From assembly GCA_034190875.2 (NCBI GenBank), contig CM067343.1, forward strand, positions 63,684,476 through 63,748,475: a stretch of DNA of 64,000 nucleotides, written 5' to 3'. Of this stretch, positions 1-10,227 are shown piece after piece. A model generated the notes under the pieces. It made no database searches, had not been told where the DNA came from, and saw only the letters and a list, made by a program, of their open reading frames with translations. Made by a program: the position numbers and the translations under genes. Origin of the DNA: Urechis unicinctus (Eukaryota > Annelida > Polychaeta > Xenopneusta > Urechidae). Each line of letters starts with the position of its first letter. Position 1 is the first letter of the stretch.

Positions 1-180
1 AGCCACAAGACAACAGCCTAGAACCACATGACAGCCAAGCTCCATGTGAAACCAGAGCCAAAGACTGACTGCCCCAAGCCACGTGCGAGCTCAGAGCCAC
101 ATCATAACAGCTCCAAGCCAAATGACATAAGAGCTCAGAGCCGTAAAAAGACTTGCACAACGAAATGACAGAATACTTAC

Positions 181-3100
181 AAAGCCATCAGAGAGCTCCA
201 TCAATGAAGCATGGTTGCTTGCTTTCAGGTACTTAAAATGAAACAGCTTGCCATCAAAGAAGAGCCAAGGTGAGCAGCAGTTCCAGGGGATGGGGGCACC
301 AACAGCATCATTGACGAAGATAGCATGGTCGACACCACTCATGAAGAGGGAGGCTAGCTGCAGGGCACGAGGTTCTACCTTAGGCAGCTACGCACACACA
401 TACAGAGGTCACATGATTGGGAGGTTTCTTCATTGGCAGCTTGCAATGCATGATATTTCTTAACAATATATGAAAATAAAACTAGACTTTAAAAATGACA
501 CGATAACAGAACATATCCTCCAAAAGGCTTTAAAAGTAGCATATCCAAAAAATAACCACCGCATTAACTCATATATATGTCACATATTATGGACAATTTT
601 TGTACAAAAGAGACTTGCTGTGTGGAAAGAAGCTTAACTGAACGATGAAATTAATATGTATGTGTGGGCCATTATGTGAAGTTCATGTGGGATATCTATT
701 GCATGTCCCCGAGCGCTACATCTATAATGAATAAATTACTGCATTGTGACTTGTCAAATCAAGTCTGGCATCATGAGGATCGTGAAGTTCACGTCACTGT
801 TTAACACAAAGACGCTCTGTTCCCGAAGGCTAGTTTCCAAGTGGTTGTAATTAGCATGGATACAAGAATTAAATTTACTAATTGATGAACATGGCGAAAT
901 GTGTTACATGTTGCAATGAAGAAAAATGCTGTTTGCATTACAGTTATGTTATACTAATCGTTTTTATAAAAAAACAACCCTACGTAACACAGCTACCTGA
1001 CTCATCTTGCTCCTCATTCTTCTCCCTCATCTCCCATCCACCCCATCTGACCTCATTCTTCTCCCTCATCTCCCATCCAATCCACCTGACCTCATTCTTC
1101 TCCCTCATCTCCCATCCACCCCACCTGACCTCATTCTTCTCCCTCATCTCCCATCCACTCCACCTGACCTCATTCCAGAGCCGTGGCCTCTCAATCATAC
1201 GGCTTATTCTCAGCACCACAAAACTATTTTTGCGTCAAGTAAGTGAGAGGATAGCTTATAACTGAATCAAATGTTTTGATTCAAACAGATAGGTGGGTCA
1301 ACAACATATTCTTTTATATTTAATCTTGATGATGGTCACTTTCCATGTAATATTAATTTCGTACCAAATTCCAAGGCTATATATGAGGGGTGCGACCTAT
1401 AAGTAAATAAGGTGATCTCATAATAGAAGACCAACTATAAACAAGCCAGTGGCTCATCTTGCCTTCATCTCCTGCACACGTTCAGGGTCATGCAGCAGTG
1501 GCGAGACAGCGGTGGCCAGGAAAGCATCCAGTTCATGGCGACGTAAAATCCTCTGGCCTTTATACAAGACGATATACCTGACAGTCACACATAACAAGAC
1601 AGCGACACGGTCAGATTCATCAAACTACACCACAAATAGATTGTTAAAGCTTAAATACACACTCATTTTATCCTTTCAAAAAATCCCAAAATTTTTACGC
1701 AAAAAAATTATGGACAAATGAATGAATTCAGTCATGATCAACCAATAAAAAGTCAGAGTCACCTGAGAACACAGCACATGAGGAGGAGGTTCTGATGGAC
1801 GTAGGACGTGTTCATCAGAAGGTTGTGAGGCAGGTCACAATGGAGACAGCTCATGAAGGCTCGTAAACGTCGGTTCTTATCATCTGCCGTAGGACCTAGC
1901 CAGAGTCGCTGGATGCCCGATACCAGCCAGTCGACAGGTTCTGCTTGCACCGTGTCACATCGAGGACCCCCGGACATGAGCAGCTTGGGCATCACCCACT
2001 CACGTACACTAACTTTAGGTCGCTCCAACTTCTTCTCATTATCTGAGATCAAATCAACCACGGAGTAGTTACTTGGTATGGACAACTTCGATACAGAAAT
2101 CTCTGCTGATTAAATCCTCATCACAAATAAATTAGGGAAAACACTGCGTGGGTTTAACAAAAAATTTATGCAGTTTCATCAGATTCTTAGATTATAAAAA
2201 CCCAGATTGCATAAGTTGACTAGGTTGAAATAAAAGGCGGCTTCTGACTTTTATCTTTCCTCTTGCGGTTGTATTCAGCGAGTTGTTTACTGAGATCAAA
2301 GAGAATGGCGTAGACATGTTGGCGCATGAGTCGGAAGACATCGATAGAGTAGGGCAGCTGAGGGTCATTCTCATCTTCTAACCCCTGACCTAACTTAATT
2401 TCACCCTGTAACAATCACAGGCATGTACACTTAGTGATGATACCCGCATTTAACCTGCAGCAGCACACAACAGCATTTCTTTCACTTATGGCAGAGAAGG
2501 ATATTAGTGTTAAACTTACTTCATGTATGGAAGCAATCAGTCTTTGTGTTTTATTGCTATACATAGATGTATTGATGCAAGAGGCTGTTGTTTTACCTGA
2601 GATAGAATCTGGTAGATGTATTGATTCAAGAAGCCATTGTTTTACCTGAGATAGAATCTGGTAGATGTATGGATGCAAGAGGCTGTAGTTTTACCTGAGA
2701 TAGAATCTAGTAGATGTATTGATGCAAGAGGCTGTTGTTTTACCTGAGATAGAATCTGGTAGATGTATTGATTCATGAAGCCATTGTTTTACCTGAGATA
2801 GAATCTGGTAGATGCATGGATGCAAGAGGCTGTTGTTTTACCTGAGATAGAATCTGGTAGATGTATTGATTCATGAAGCCATTGTTTTACCTGAGATAGA
2901 ATCTGGTAGATGTATGGATGCAAGAGGCTGTTGTTTTACCTGAGATAGAATCTAGTAGATGTATTGATGCAAGAGGCTGTTGTTTTACCTGAGATAGAAT
3001 CTGGTAGATGTATTGATGCAAGAGGCTGTTGTTTTACCTGAGATAGAATCTGGTAGATGTATTGATGCAAGAGGCTGTTGTTTTACCTGAGATAGAATCT

Positions 3101-6100
3101 GGTAGATGTATTGATATAAGAAGCCATTGTTTTACCTGAGATAGAATCTGGTAGATGTATTGATATTAGAAGCCATTGTTTTACCTGAGATAGAATCTGG
3201 TAGATGTATGGATGCATGAGGCCTTTATGGTGCCTCTCAGCCGCCACCTGTAGCACCTGCTGTGGAACATTGGGACATTTGTGCTCCTTGCGGGTGTTAG
3301 ACTGTTTCTTTGCTTTGCTCACATTGGTTGCTTTGGGCTTGTCTGATTTGGAGGCTTGAGTAGAGCTGCTTGCCTCATCTGCATTTATGATCACCACAGC
3401 TTTCAAAGAAAATAAAATGGGATAACAACTGAGTCATTCACAACAGATATATTTGTATCCTCTATTCATAGGGGATACAAACATTCCATGAACTACCTTT
3501 GACTTTGACGGCTATAATATCTGACTGCTCTTCAGAACTGAGTGATAATTCGACCAGCTGTTCCGCTAGAGCCCCCTCAGCTACCCCGACCTCAAGCACT
3601 ATGTTTTCCTGAGTTGTACTGTGTGAGCTTTCAGTTGAGTCAGCGATATCTGGGGTGGTTTGAGGCTTGTTATCATCTGTATGTGATTCGCTGCTGTCTC
3701 CGTAACCAGAACGTATATCTGTGTAAATGCTGTCAGCCGAGAAACCAGACTGCAAGAACGCAAAATATGAAATTGGGGAACTGTGTATAATTACGTCAAC
3801 AGGGCACCATCTTAGAGCAACAACACGCAAACCTCTAATAGCGAGTGGGTAGCACAACAATAAAGCTATCACATATATATATAAGGTGGCTATGAATGCT
3901 GAAAAAAGGAATGGAAAAGATATCGCCAGGACAAGTGATGATGGTCCCTTACCACTTCCTCATCTGTCACTTCTTTCTTTTCAGGTTTTTCTACAACTTC
4001 TTTTTTCTTGTTTCTCTTATTGCCTTTCGCTTGGTAGCTTCCTGGCTGGACAGCACTAGATACCTCAGACACTGCAGCAAATAATGTATGGGTGACAATA
4101 TCTCTCTGATGACAAGCCAATCAACAAGTGATATGCACACTCGTTGACTTGAAGTGCCCATGGACCCCAGCAACATCATACGCATGTGGCTATCATCAGC
4201 ATTGGCAAAGCAATACTCAATGAAAGTGGGTAATTTTAGATGTTTCTGTGACTTGATTGACTAGCCACTCACCTTGTTTATTCTTGGGGAAGTATTTCAG
4301 AAAACCATCCTTGGTGCCATTTAAGTAGTAGTGAACACTTTGACGAAACCGGTCAATTTTGTCAGCAACATTTCCAAGTGAAGTCCTAGTAATTTTGGAA
4401 AAAAAAGAAATATACTGCATATCTGAGCTTGGGTTAACGAGCTTCCAGCTGGTAAGTTATTGTGTAAGGCAAAGAAGAGAAGCGTGAATACAACGAACAG
4501 TGTCATTCTATGAGAGTAATACACAATGGACATTTACTTGCCTTATAATTTGTTCAGCATTCCTCGTACAACGGGCATACAAACCCACAGAGTTAGAGAT
4601 GGTCATACAACCAACAAGATTGATAGCTACCTGAATACCTGCATCCCCAGTTCATCCAAATCCTCCACTGACTTGATACCCCTCACATAATTGATGACTG
4701 CCCTCACCACTATTCCTGGCTGTAGCTGATAACATATCACAAACAGACATACTGAAGGGTGCTACAAACATTGTCTAGAATAAGAAAGCAAAAATAAAAA
4801 TAATGGTCAGATTCGCAATGATCAACTACCACACAGGGATAGCATGGGACGCAGGCGATGTGCAAGTTCAGATACTTGGCTCTTACTAAACGTAGAACAA
4901 TTTACCTTGGCCACCTGAGCAGGGAATTCTTGTTCACAGATCATACAATAGAAGTCCTGTAGATCTTCAACAGGGAGCAAGTGTGTTCCTGTTGAGCAAA
5001 TGGAAATTATCAGGGGTTAAAGCCATTTGTAAGGTAAGGTAAGGTAAGGTAAGGTAAGGTAAGGTAAGGTAAGGTAAGGTAAGGTAAGGTAAGGTAAGGT
5101 AAGGTAAGGTAAGGTAAGGTAAGCATGGTGCCAACAAAGGAGAGGGAAGCCATTTTCAATATCAGACCTTGTTTGCTTAAGATCCAGAAGCAAAATTTTA
5201 AAAATTACGCATCCTCATGCAAGAGAACAGAGGAAAAGTCATCTAAATCTATGTCTTTCATCAAATCAGAAAGCAGAAGACTTTCCCGAAATTATTGATA
5301 TGACTGAAATGTTTTAAATGTCAATTATAACTGCATTTTGTACCGTGGTGGCCACCATGACAGTTCAAGTGATATCACTGATAAGGGTACCCAGCATTAT
5401 GATTTAGTGTGACCAGTTACCAACACCTCTGATCAGTAGTTCAGTACAGAAAGATGAAGTCAGCTAAACACCACCATACATTAAACTGCCATGGCTATGT
5501 AAGTAAGTATAGGGTTCAACAGCACACCAACACTAACGTGTTATAAGGTGCCTAGAAAGGTAAGTAGATAAGTTTGACCTGATTAAGCAGCCGTCATCTA
5601 GGATGAAAGGAAAAAGACGGAAAATACATGAATGAAGATGAAAATTATAAAAATGCAAACGAATATCCAAGGGCAAGTCACCACCGGCCGATTGACTGGA
5701 CCAGGCCATTCCAGCATCTCGTCTAGGCGAAATCCAGGCCAAAGTGATGTGTTGAAGATATGTCCCTCACAAGGACCACTATTCTCAACCGACTGGATCT
5801 CACTGCCCACCGACATGAGTCGCAACCCACGGCCATCAGGTTGCCCCCTATTAGTCGCCCCTTACGACATGCAGAAGGATACAGTGGGTCTATTCTACAC
5901 CCAGACCCACAGGGGGTGGCCACGTGTAAAAAAATCCCTTAACTTTATTTAACACCATGTGTCAGAAGGATAATTCAAAAAGAATTTAATCTATGCATAC
6001 CTTAATGATATCAAGCTAAACCTATTACACAGAGCTTAAAAAGGGGTGTTACATTTCCCCATTTGGGTCTATACTAGCTATATGGCCCACCCTCGCCATG

Positions 6101-7058
6101 TGTGCTTAAACTTGCCACTGCTTTCGCGGTTATTTAAAAGCTTCCGATGGGCATAAAACTTATCCTGTCATACAAACTGTACCTGCTGGGCAATATGTAC
6201 CATTTTCACAAAGAAATATTAAGCAGCGACAAATTCAAAGGGAGTGGCGAGTTTAGGCCCTATAGCTTGCACAGGTAAAGTGACAAAGTTTAGCTGTACA
6301 CCTCAAATCTTCAATAAAACATACAATCACCAGCAACCCATACCTAAAAGGGCTGCGAGGACTGAGAATCTCTTAGGGTTCAAATCAACAGCTTTGGCAA
6401 CATCGTCAATCACATATTCCTGAGTTTCCAGAGAGCCTTTATAGGTCAGTTTTAGATTATGTGCAGAAAAATATCTGGGTGGATCAAAAACTGCATAGTC
6501 TGCATCATGAGCAATGATGCCACTGTAATTATTTTCCCTGCAAAATGCGATAACTTCTTGGTGATGGTCATCCATTGATGAAGCCATGGGAACACAGAGA
6601 CCCCGCAAAGCCATACGCAGGGATGTCTCCATGCAAGCAGGTGCTATCCACCATACTTTGGGTGGTGGCGTTGATTTGTGATGCACATGTTTAAGTACCT
6701 TATGTGCATTGTTCCTGATTTTAAGCTGACGACTATACCACTCAATTCGACGCTCCCTCTCCATGGCACCATTAACGTATACCAACAAGTCCAAATTGGC
6801 AGCATGACAGGTCTTGAAAAGGTTGGAAAGGAATATAATCATGCGTGCCCACTCGCCCCCACAAGCCCAATCGGAATAAAATCCTCCGTAGAGACGGTCA
6901 AGACAACTGTCAACGTCGACAACCAGTCGGAGTCTGCCTCCACGACGTCGGGCAGATTTGGAGGACGACACACCTCTTGACAGCTCCACCAAGTCGACCG
7001 GCTTACATGCCTGCTGGCAATGCGTCTCAATAAACTCTTGTAGATCTTGAATCCCCAT
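181..7058 (-). CDS. FAM120A/B-like protein (constitutive coactivator of PPAR-gamma-like), 3' end outside window
   Basis: Eleven coding exons on the minus strand, all phases consistent: 6344-7058, 4906-4988, 4631-4725, 4273-4385, 3953-4071, 3497-3749, 3185-3399, about 2249-2405, 1763-2102/2105, 1463-1577, 181-378. Exon 1 starts at the ATG of MGIQDLQEFIETHC and carries the XPG-N/PIN-like N-terminal domain (VDVDSCLDRLYGGFYSDW, then SMDDHHQEVIAFCRENNYSG and IAHDADYAVF), very like the FAM120 family. Later exons keep family blocks: VLQVAAERHHKGLMHPYIYQ, GEIKLGQGLED, QRLWLGPTADDKNRRLRAFM, LMCCVLR, RILRRHELDAFLA, LFMSGVDHAIFVNDA. Exons 5-6 are a low-complexity Lys/Glu/Ser linker. FAM120 proteins are cytoplasmic/nuclear RNA-binding scaffolds or nuclear-receptor coactivators; function here is inferred from family. 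The donor after exon 8 (AA|GTCAGA) is weak and the least certain boundary. The donor after exon 10 is GC, not GT. The Arg/Gly-rich C-terminus would lie beyond position 1. Confidence 0.93.
1013..1168. repeat. 39-bp minisatellite, four copies
   Basis: A pyrimidine-rich unit beginning CTCATTCTTCTCCCTCATCT repeats four times with a 39-bp period and only a few substitutions. It lies in the intron between exons 10 and 11 of the FAM120-like gene. Because 39 is a multiple of 3, all frames stay open across it, which explains the repetitive short ORFs here. Confidence 0.9.
2578..3230 (-). repeat. 49-bp minisatellite derived from the 3' end of FAM120-like exon 7 and its splice donor
   Basis: The plus-strand motif TTTTACCTGAGATAGAATCT recurs at exactly 49-bp steps (2591, 2640, 2689, 2738, 2787, 2836, 2885, 2934, 2983, 3032, 3081, 3130, 3179), 13 times. 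Read on the gene's strand, each copy is the end of exon 7 (HPYIYQILSQ) followed by a consensus donor CTCAG|GTAAAA. The copy at 3179 is the one joined to the intact exon; the other twelve lie downstream in the intron. Units vary by a few bases (GATGCAAGAGGC versus GATTCATGAAGCC types). Confidence 0.93.
5031..5123. repeat. (AAGGT)n pentanucleotide microsatellite
   Basis: About 18.6 perfect AAGGT units in intron 1 of the FAM120-like gene. The plus strand reads as serial AG|GTAAG donor-like sequences, but the host gene is transcribed from the other strand. Confidence 0.97.
5700..5935 (+). mobile_element. SINE-like element with a mollusc-type conserved core
   Basis: The stretch contains TTAGTCGCCCCTTACGACAT followed by GCAGAAGGATACAGTGGGTC and a GGGGGTGGCCACGTG end with a short A tail (5928-5934). 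The TAGTCGCC(T/C)CTTACGACA core is one I associate with conserved SINE domains in invertebrates, especially molluscs. I see no clear tRNA head, so the 5' boundary is approximate. It sits in intron 1 of the FAM120-like gene, antisense to it. Confidence 0.55.
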
Positions 7059-7740
7059 AATTGCAATGCCCTAACGTACAAATATTATTGGGGCAGTCGT
7101 AGACACATAGCAAGATATTGGTACATTCGTTTTAATGTAGAATTCGACTGTTGAAATGTGATAACAAACACTAAGCCATGCGGTGCCTGGACCAGACTTG
7201 TGTGCGGGACTGACAGACCATAGATACGTCACATCTAATGAATATTAATATTCGGGTGCACCTATCTCTTCATAGAGAACACCTTCCCGCCATTCGACTG
7301 AAGTTGCACAAATTGTGAAAAGGTTATCATGGAAATTCCGAGTGACACCAACTCAAATACATTGAGTCTATCCCACTCAGGGTTATGGCAGCTGGAGTTC
7401 TGAGGCAATTTCCTTCTTCTCGGGTAAAGTTACTTCGAAAACCCAAAGCTGTTGTGCACGTGCAAATTAAGGGAGTACACTTACAGGCGTATATGGCGAC
7501 AAGCGATCGCCTTTCCCATTGGTACCAATTAAGTTCTTAACATTTGTAATAAATATATTTAATAAAGCGTGAACTTCAGCGTCGAATTGAAATTTATGTT
7601 ATATGTCGACAACGAGGTGCATATGTTCCCCGGATTTGTTCCCTTACTTGTCAGGTCCGGGGCCACATGGTGGGGACCATGGGGTTAGGGATAAAGTAAG
7701 CTTGTAGTTGTAAGAGCTGGGTTTGGGGTAGAGCTAGATT

Positions 7741-7856
7741 AGGCAAAGAAACTCCGCCTCTGACAGCGCCGCGCTATTTACTACTTTCGATCTCTCACAT
7801 CCGCGCTGTAGAGGTGGCATCAGATCATCAAAACACCAGGGGCGAGTGCCTTGCCT
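7741..7856 (+). mobile_element. MITE-like element, family A copy 1
   Basis: About 116 bp bounded by imperfect inverted ends: AGGCAAAGAAACTCCGCCTC on the left and, reversed, AGGCAAGGCACTCGCCCCTG on the right. The interior (GACAGCGCCGCGCTATTTAC, TCAGATCATCAAAACACCAG) recurs at 14725-14837 in reverse orientation and at 19482-19575. No coding capacity. This is a local three-copy family of short non-autonomous DNA elements. Confidence 0.75.
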
Positions 7857-7893
7857 CAAGGAGTTATATAACCTATTGGTTATAACTCCTTGC
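7856..7893. repeat. Short inverted repeat (hairpin)
   Basis: CAAGGAGTTATA pairs with TATAACTCCTTG across a 12-bp loop, immediately beside the right end of the MITE. It could be part of that insertion or an independent hairpin. Confidence 0.6.
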
Positions 7894-9773
7894 TTGCCTA
7901 GAGCTACATGTGCACTGATGGTCGCGAAGGCGATTTTTTTTTCACAATATCGGTCTTTAAAAACTTATGAAACAGTCAAAAATGCGTAATTGCACATGGG
8001 ACAAAATAATATTTATTTCACTGTTACGGGGTATCGAATTGGACTTGGACTGTATGTCAGCCGTATATATAGGCCGGTTCTCGGGCTAAACGAATAACTA
8101 ACATGTTCGCACAACTAATAATCTGACTTAACTTTTCATTTGGCAGGACCAATCTGCAGGCCCACTATCCTAGACCTTGAGGAAGGTATGTTTGGCAATG
8201 TCAACCACAGACAACCATAAGGGTCCAGTAAACATGTTAGTCTGGTATTTGATATAGTTTCGTATCCCATAAAGCATCCAGCGAACAGATCTCATATTCC
8301 CGTAGGGCAAAATTTAGTAAACTTAGGGAATATATTAGTCAAGTTGATTGGACGAATATTTTGGAAAGAAAAAGTGTACACCAACACAGGAATGCATTTA
8401 CTGATAACATTTGCAAATGCCACCAGGAAATACATACCATTTAAACGCCGTAATATTCATATCCTGGATGGCTCGATAACAAAGTAAAGAATGCTATCAA
8501 CAGAAAAAAAATTAGCTATAGCTGTCGCAAAAGTTGAGAAAACAGAACACATCAATATTACATATTATTAAATAAAAACAGTTCATTCGTCATAAAGAAA
8601 TAAGAAAAGTGAAAAGCTCATTTGAGGCTTTCTAAGCTCGTAGCCGGTATATCTGAGTTAGGTTGTGAACGATGACTGCGCTTGTTAGGACTGACAACTG
8701 GTAAAACACTGCGTCTCTGTTGGAATCTTAGCGTTGATTTGGTGTGGTTTTATCAGCTTCGCAGTACTGAGAGCTCACGACTTCGGTGTCATCCATACAG
8801 TCTAACAATTAATGCCCATGGCTATCACAGGATAACGAAGAAACAGCTTTTCCAATCGCGTTGTGACCCCATGTAATAGTTTACCAGGCAAGAGAATTTC
8901 AGCAAGTTCACTGAACTTGATATGTATTTTAAGGAAAAGGTTTTATGTAAGGTTTTAACTCTGCCCCAGCCACCCTTCACCTTGAGGTATTGGGTGGCCA
9001 TTATAAAATCGGTGTAAATCGTATAAAGCCCGATGCGTAATTTGTGGGGATTGTACGTGCGCTCATATCTACATAGCCCCGGTCAGACGGTGATGTAGTT
9101 ATATACCAAGACGTCTTGCAGGGCTAATATCTACATGCTTACAATACTCTGGTCGGCATATTTGTATAAGTGTACATACATCTATTGCGAGTGTGTTAAT
9201 TGCTATGTACGTTATATCTTGATATTGTTCGAACATCAGAGCGTTACTGTATACATGTGTATGCCCCAGTGACGCATATGTTTATATCTGCGGTTGATTG
9301 GGGGGAATATTTTTGCATGTCTAATCAGTTAGCATGTCTAATCAGTTAGCATGTCACACGGCGCTACCGGGCAAAGTGTGATTTGACATCGCTGATTACG
9401 GTCTCCACTTGCGCTTTATTGCCTTTACTCTGTAGCAGCCTAGTTATCGATGGAAGGGAATAACTCGGTGAACACTAACAGGATAAATAACAACTCACAT
9501 GATAGATGAGGGAATCACTAGTGCTATAAGAAATGGATGATTCAACAGATTAAAACTATATTTAAGAAAAATATAAGGCGTCTTAAGTAGTGCTTGTCGT
9601 GTGTTGCAATGTTACAGACACCGTAGTTGGAGCCAGTCTGGAAGTTTTCGCACATTGTTTAGGGCGAAAAGTGGGAACAGACGTAGGCACATTACCTTCG
9701 ATTTTTGACGATTTTATATTTCCACATAGAAACAGCGGTACCAAAAACATGGAAAGTAGAAAAAAGCGCTGTC

Positions 9774-9845
9774 CATTCTCCGGAGCAGAGGATGCTGTTT
9801 GTACCCATGCAATCAATACTTGTGTATCCTCTGCTCAGGAGAATG
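9774..9845. repeat. Inverted repeat with 20-bp arms (19/20 match)
   Basis: Left arm CATTCTCCGGAGCAGAGGAT (9774-9793) is complementary to the right arm at 9826-9845 with one mismatch; the loop is 32 bp. It lies about 380 bp upstream of the 4CL-like start codon. Confidence 0.9.
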
Positions 9846-9905
9846 AGCCCTGACGTAACCAGAGGCTAAGGTCAGACAGGATTATGACATCACCTACCCT
9901 AGCCA

Positions 9906-9973
9906 CCACTCTTTCCTTTCGGTTCCAGCACCGAAATAGGGGGTTAGGGTGCAGGAATCAAAAGAAAGAGTGG
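9906..9973. repeat. Imperfect inverted repeat, about 27-bp arms
   Basis: CCACTCTTTCCTTTCGGTTC (left) pairs with the reverse complement of the right arm, which reads CCACTCTTTCTTTTGATTCC, giving a foldback with a short loop. It lies about 250 bp upstream of the 4CL-like ATG, so it is either a tiny foldback element or a structured promoter/5' UTR segment. Confidence 0.8.
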
Positions 9974-10227
9974 GGAGAGAGCACCTTGCGCTTAGCTAAA
10001 TGGAAGATAAACATACAACGTTATGATTAAGCAAACTTCCGCCCGCTATGCCAACGTATAGTAATTATGTTTTGTTATACACAAAATAAGTTACACATAT
10101 CCGATAACACGCGAGCGCTTCAAGCAGTCAAGATAACTTCCTTGTGGATCAACTTGCTGTCACCGGTTATCTAGTTGCGAAACAGTTGCAAAAAACCTTC
10201 AATTCATTTATTAGAAGCAGATCGAAG

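Larger units (their letters stand above)
7059..10227. other. Divergent intergenic region between the FAM120-like and 4CL-like genes
   Basis: It should contain the two divergent promoters and 5' UTRs; no TATA box or other element could be assigned confidently. It holds a MITE (7741-7856), a short palindrome, a duplicated 20-bp stretch near 9318-9352 (units of GCATGTCTAATCAGTTA) and two hairpin-forming inverted repeats just upstream of the 4CL-like start. No ORF here looks like a gene. Confidence 0.6.

Noticed and set aside
980-1265. Repetitive ORFs with LLPHLPSTPPDL-type units
   Set aside because: The 39-bp minisatellite is a multiple of three and opens several frames. It lies in an intron of the FAM120-like gene.
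2578-3230. CRISPR-like regular repeats
   Set aside because: The 49-bp units are contiguous with no unique spacers, and the surrounding genes are eukaryotic. It is a minisatellite.
9590-9853. Plus-strand 87-codon ORF upstream of the 4CL-like gene
   Set aside because: It overlaps the 20-bp-arm hairpin, has no splice or family support, and the likely promoter/5' UTR lies here.
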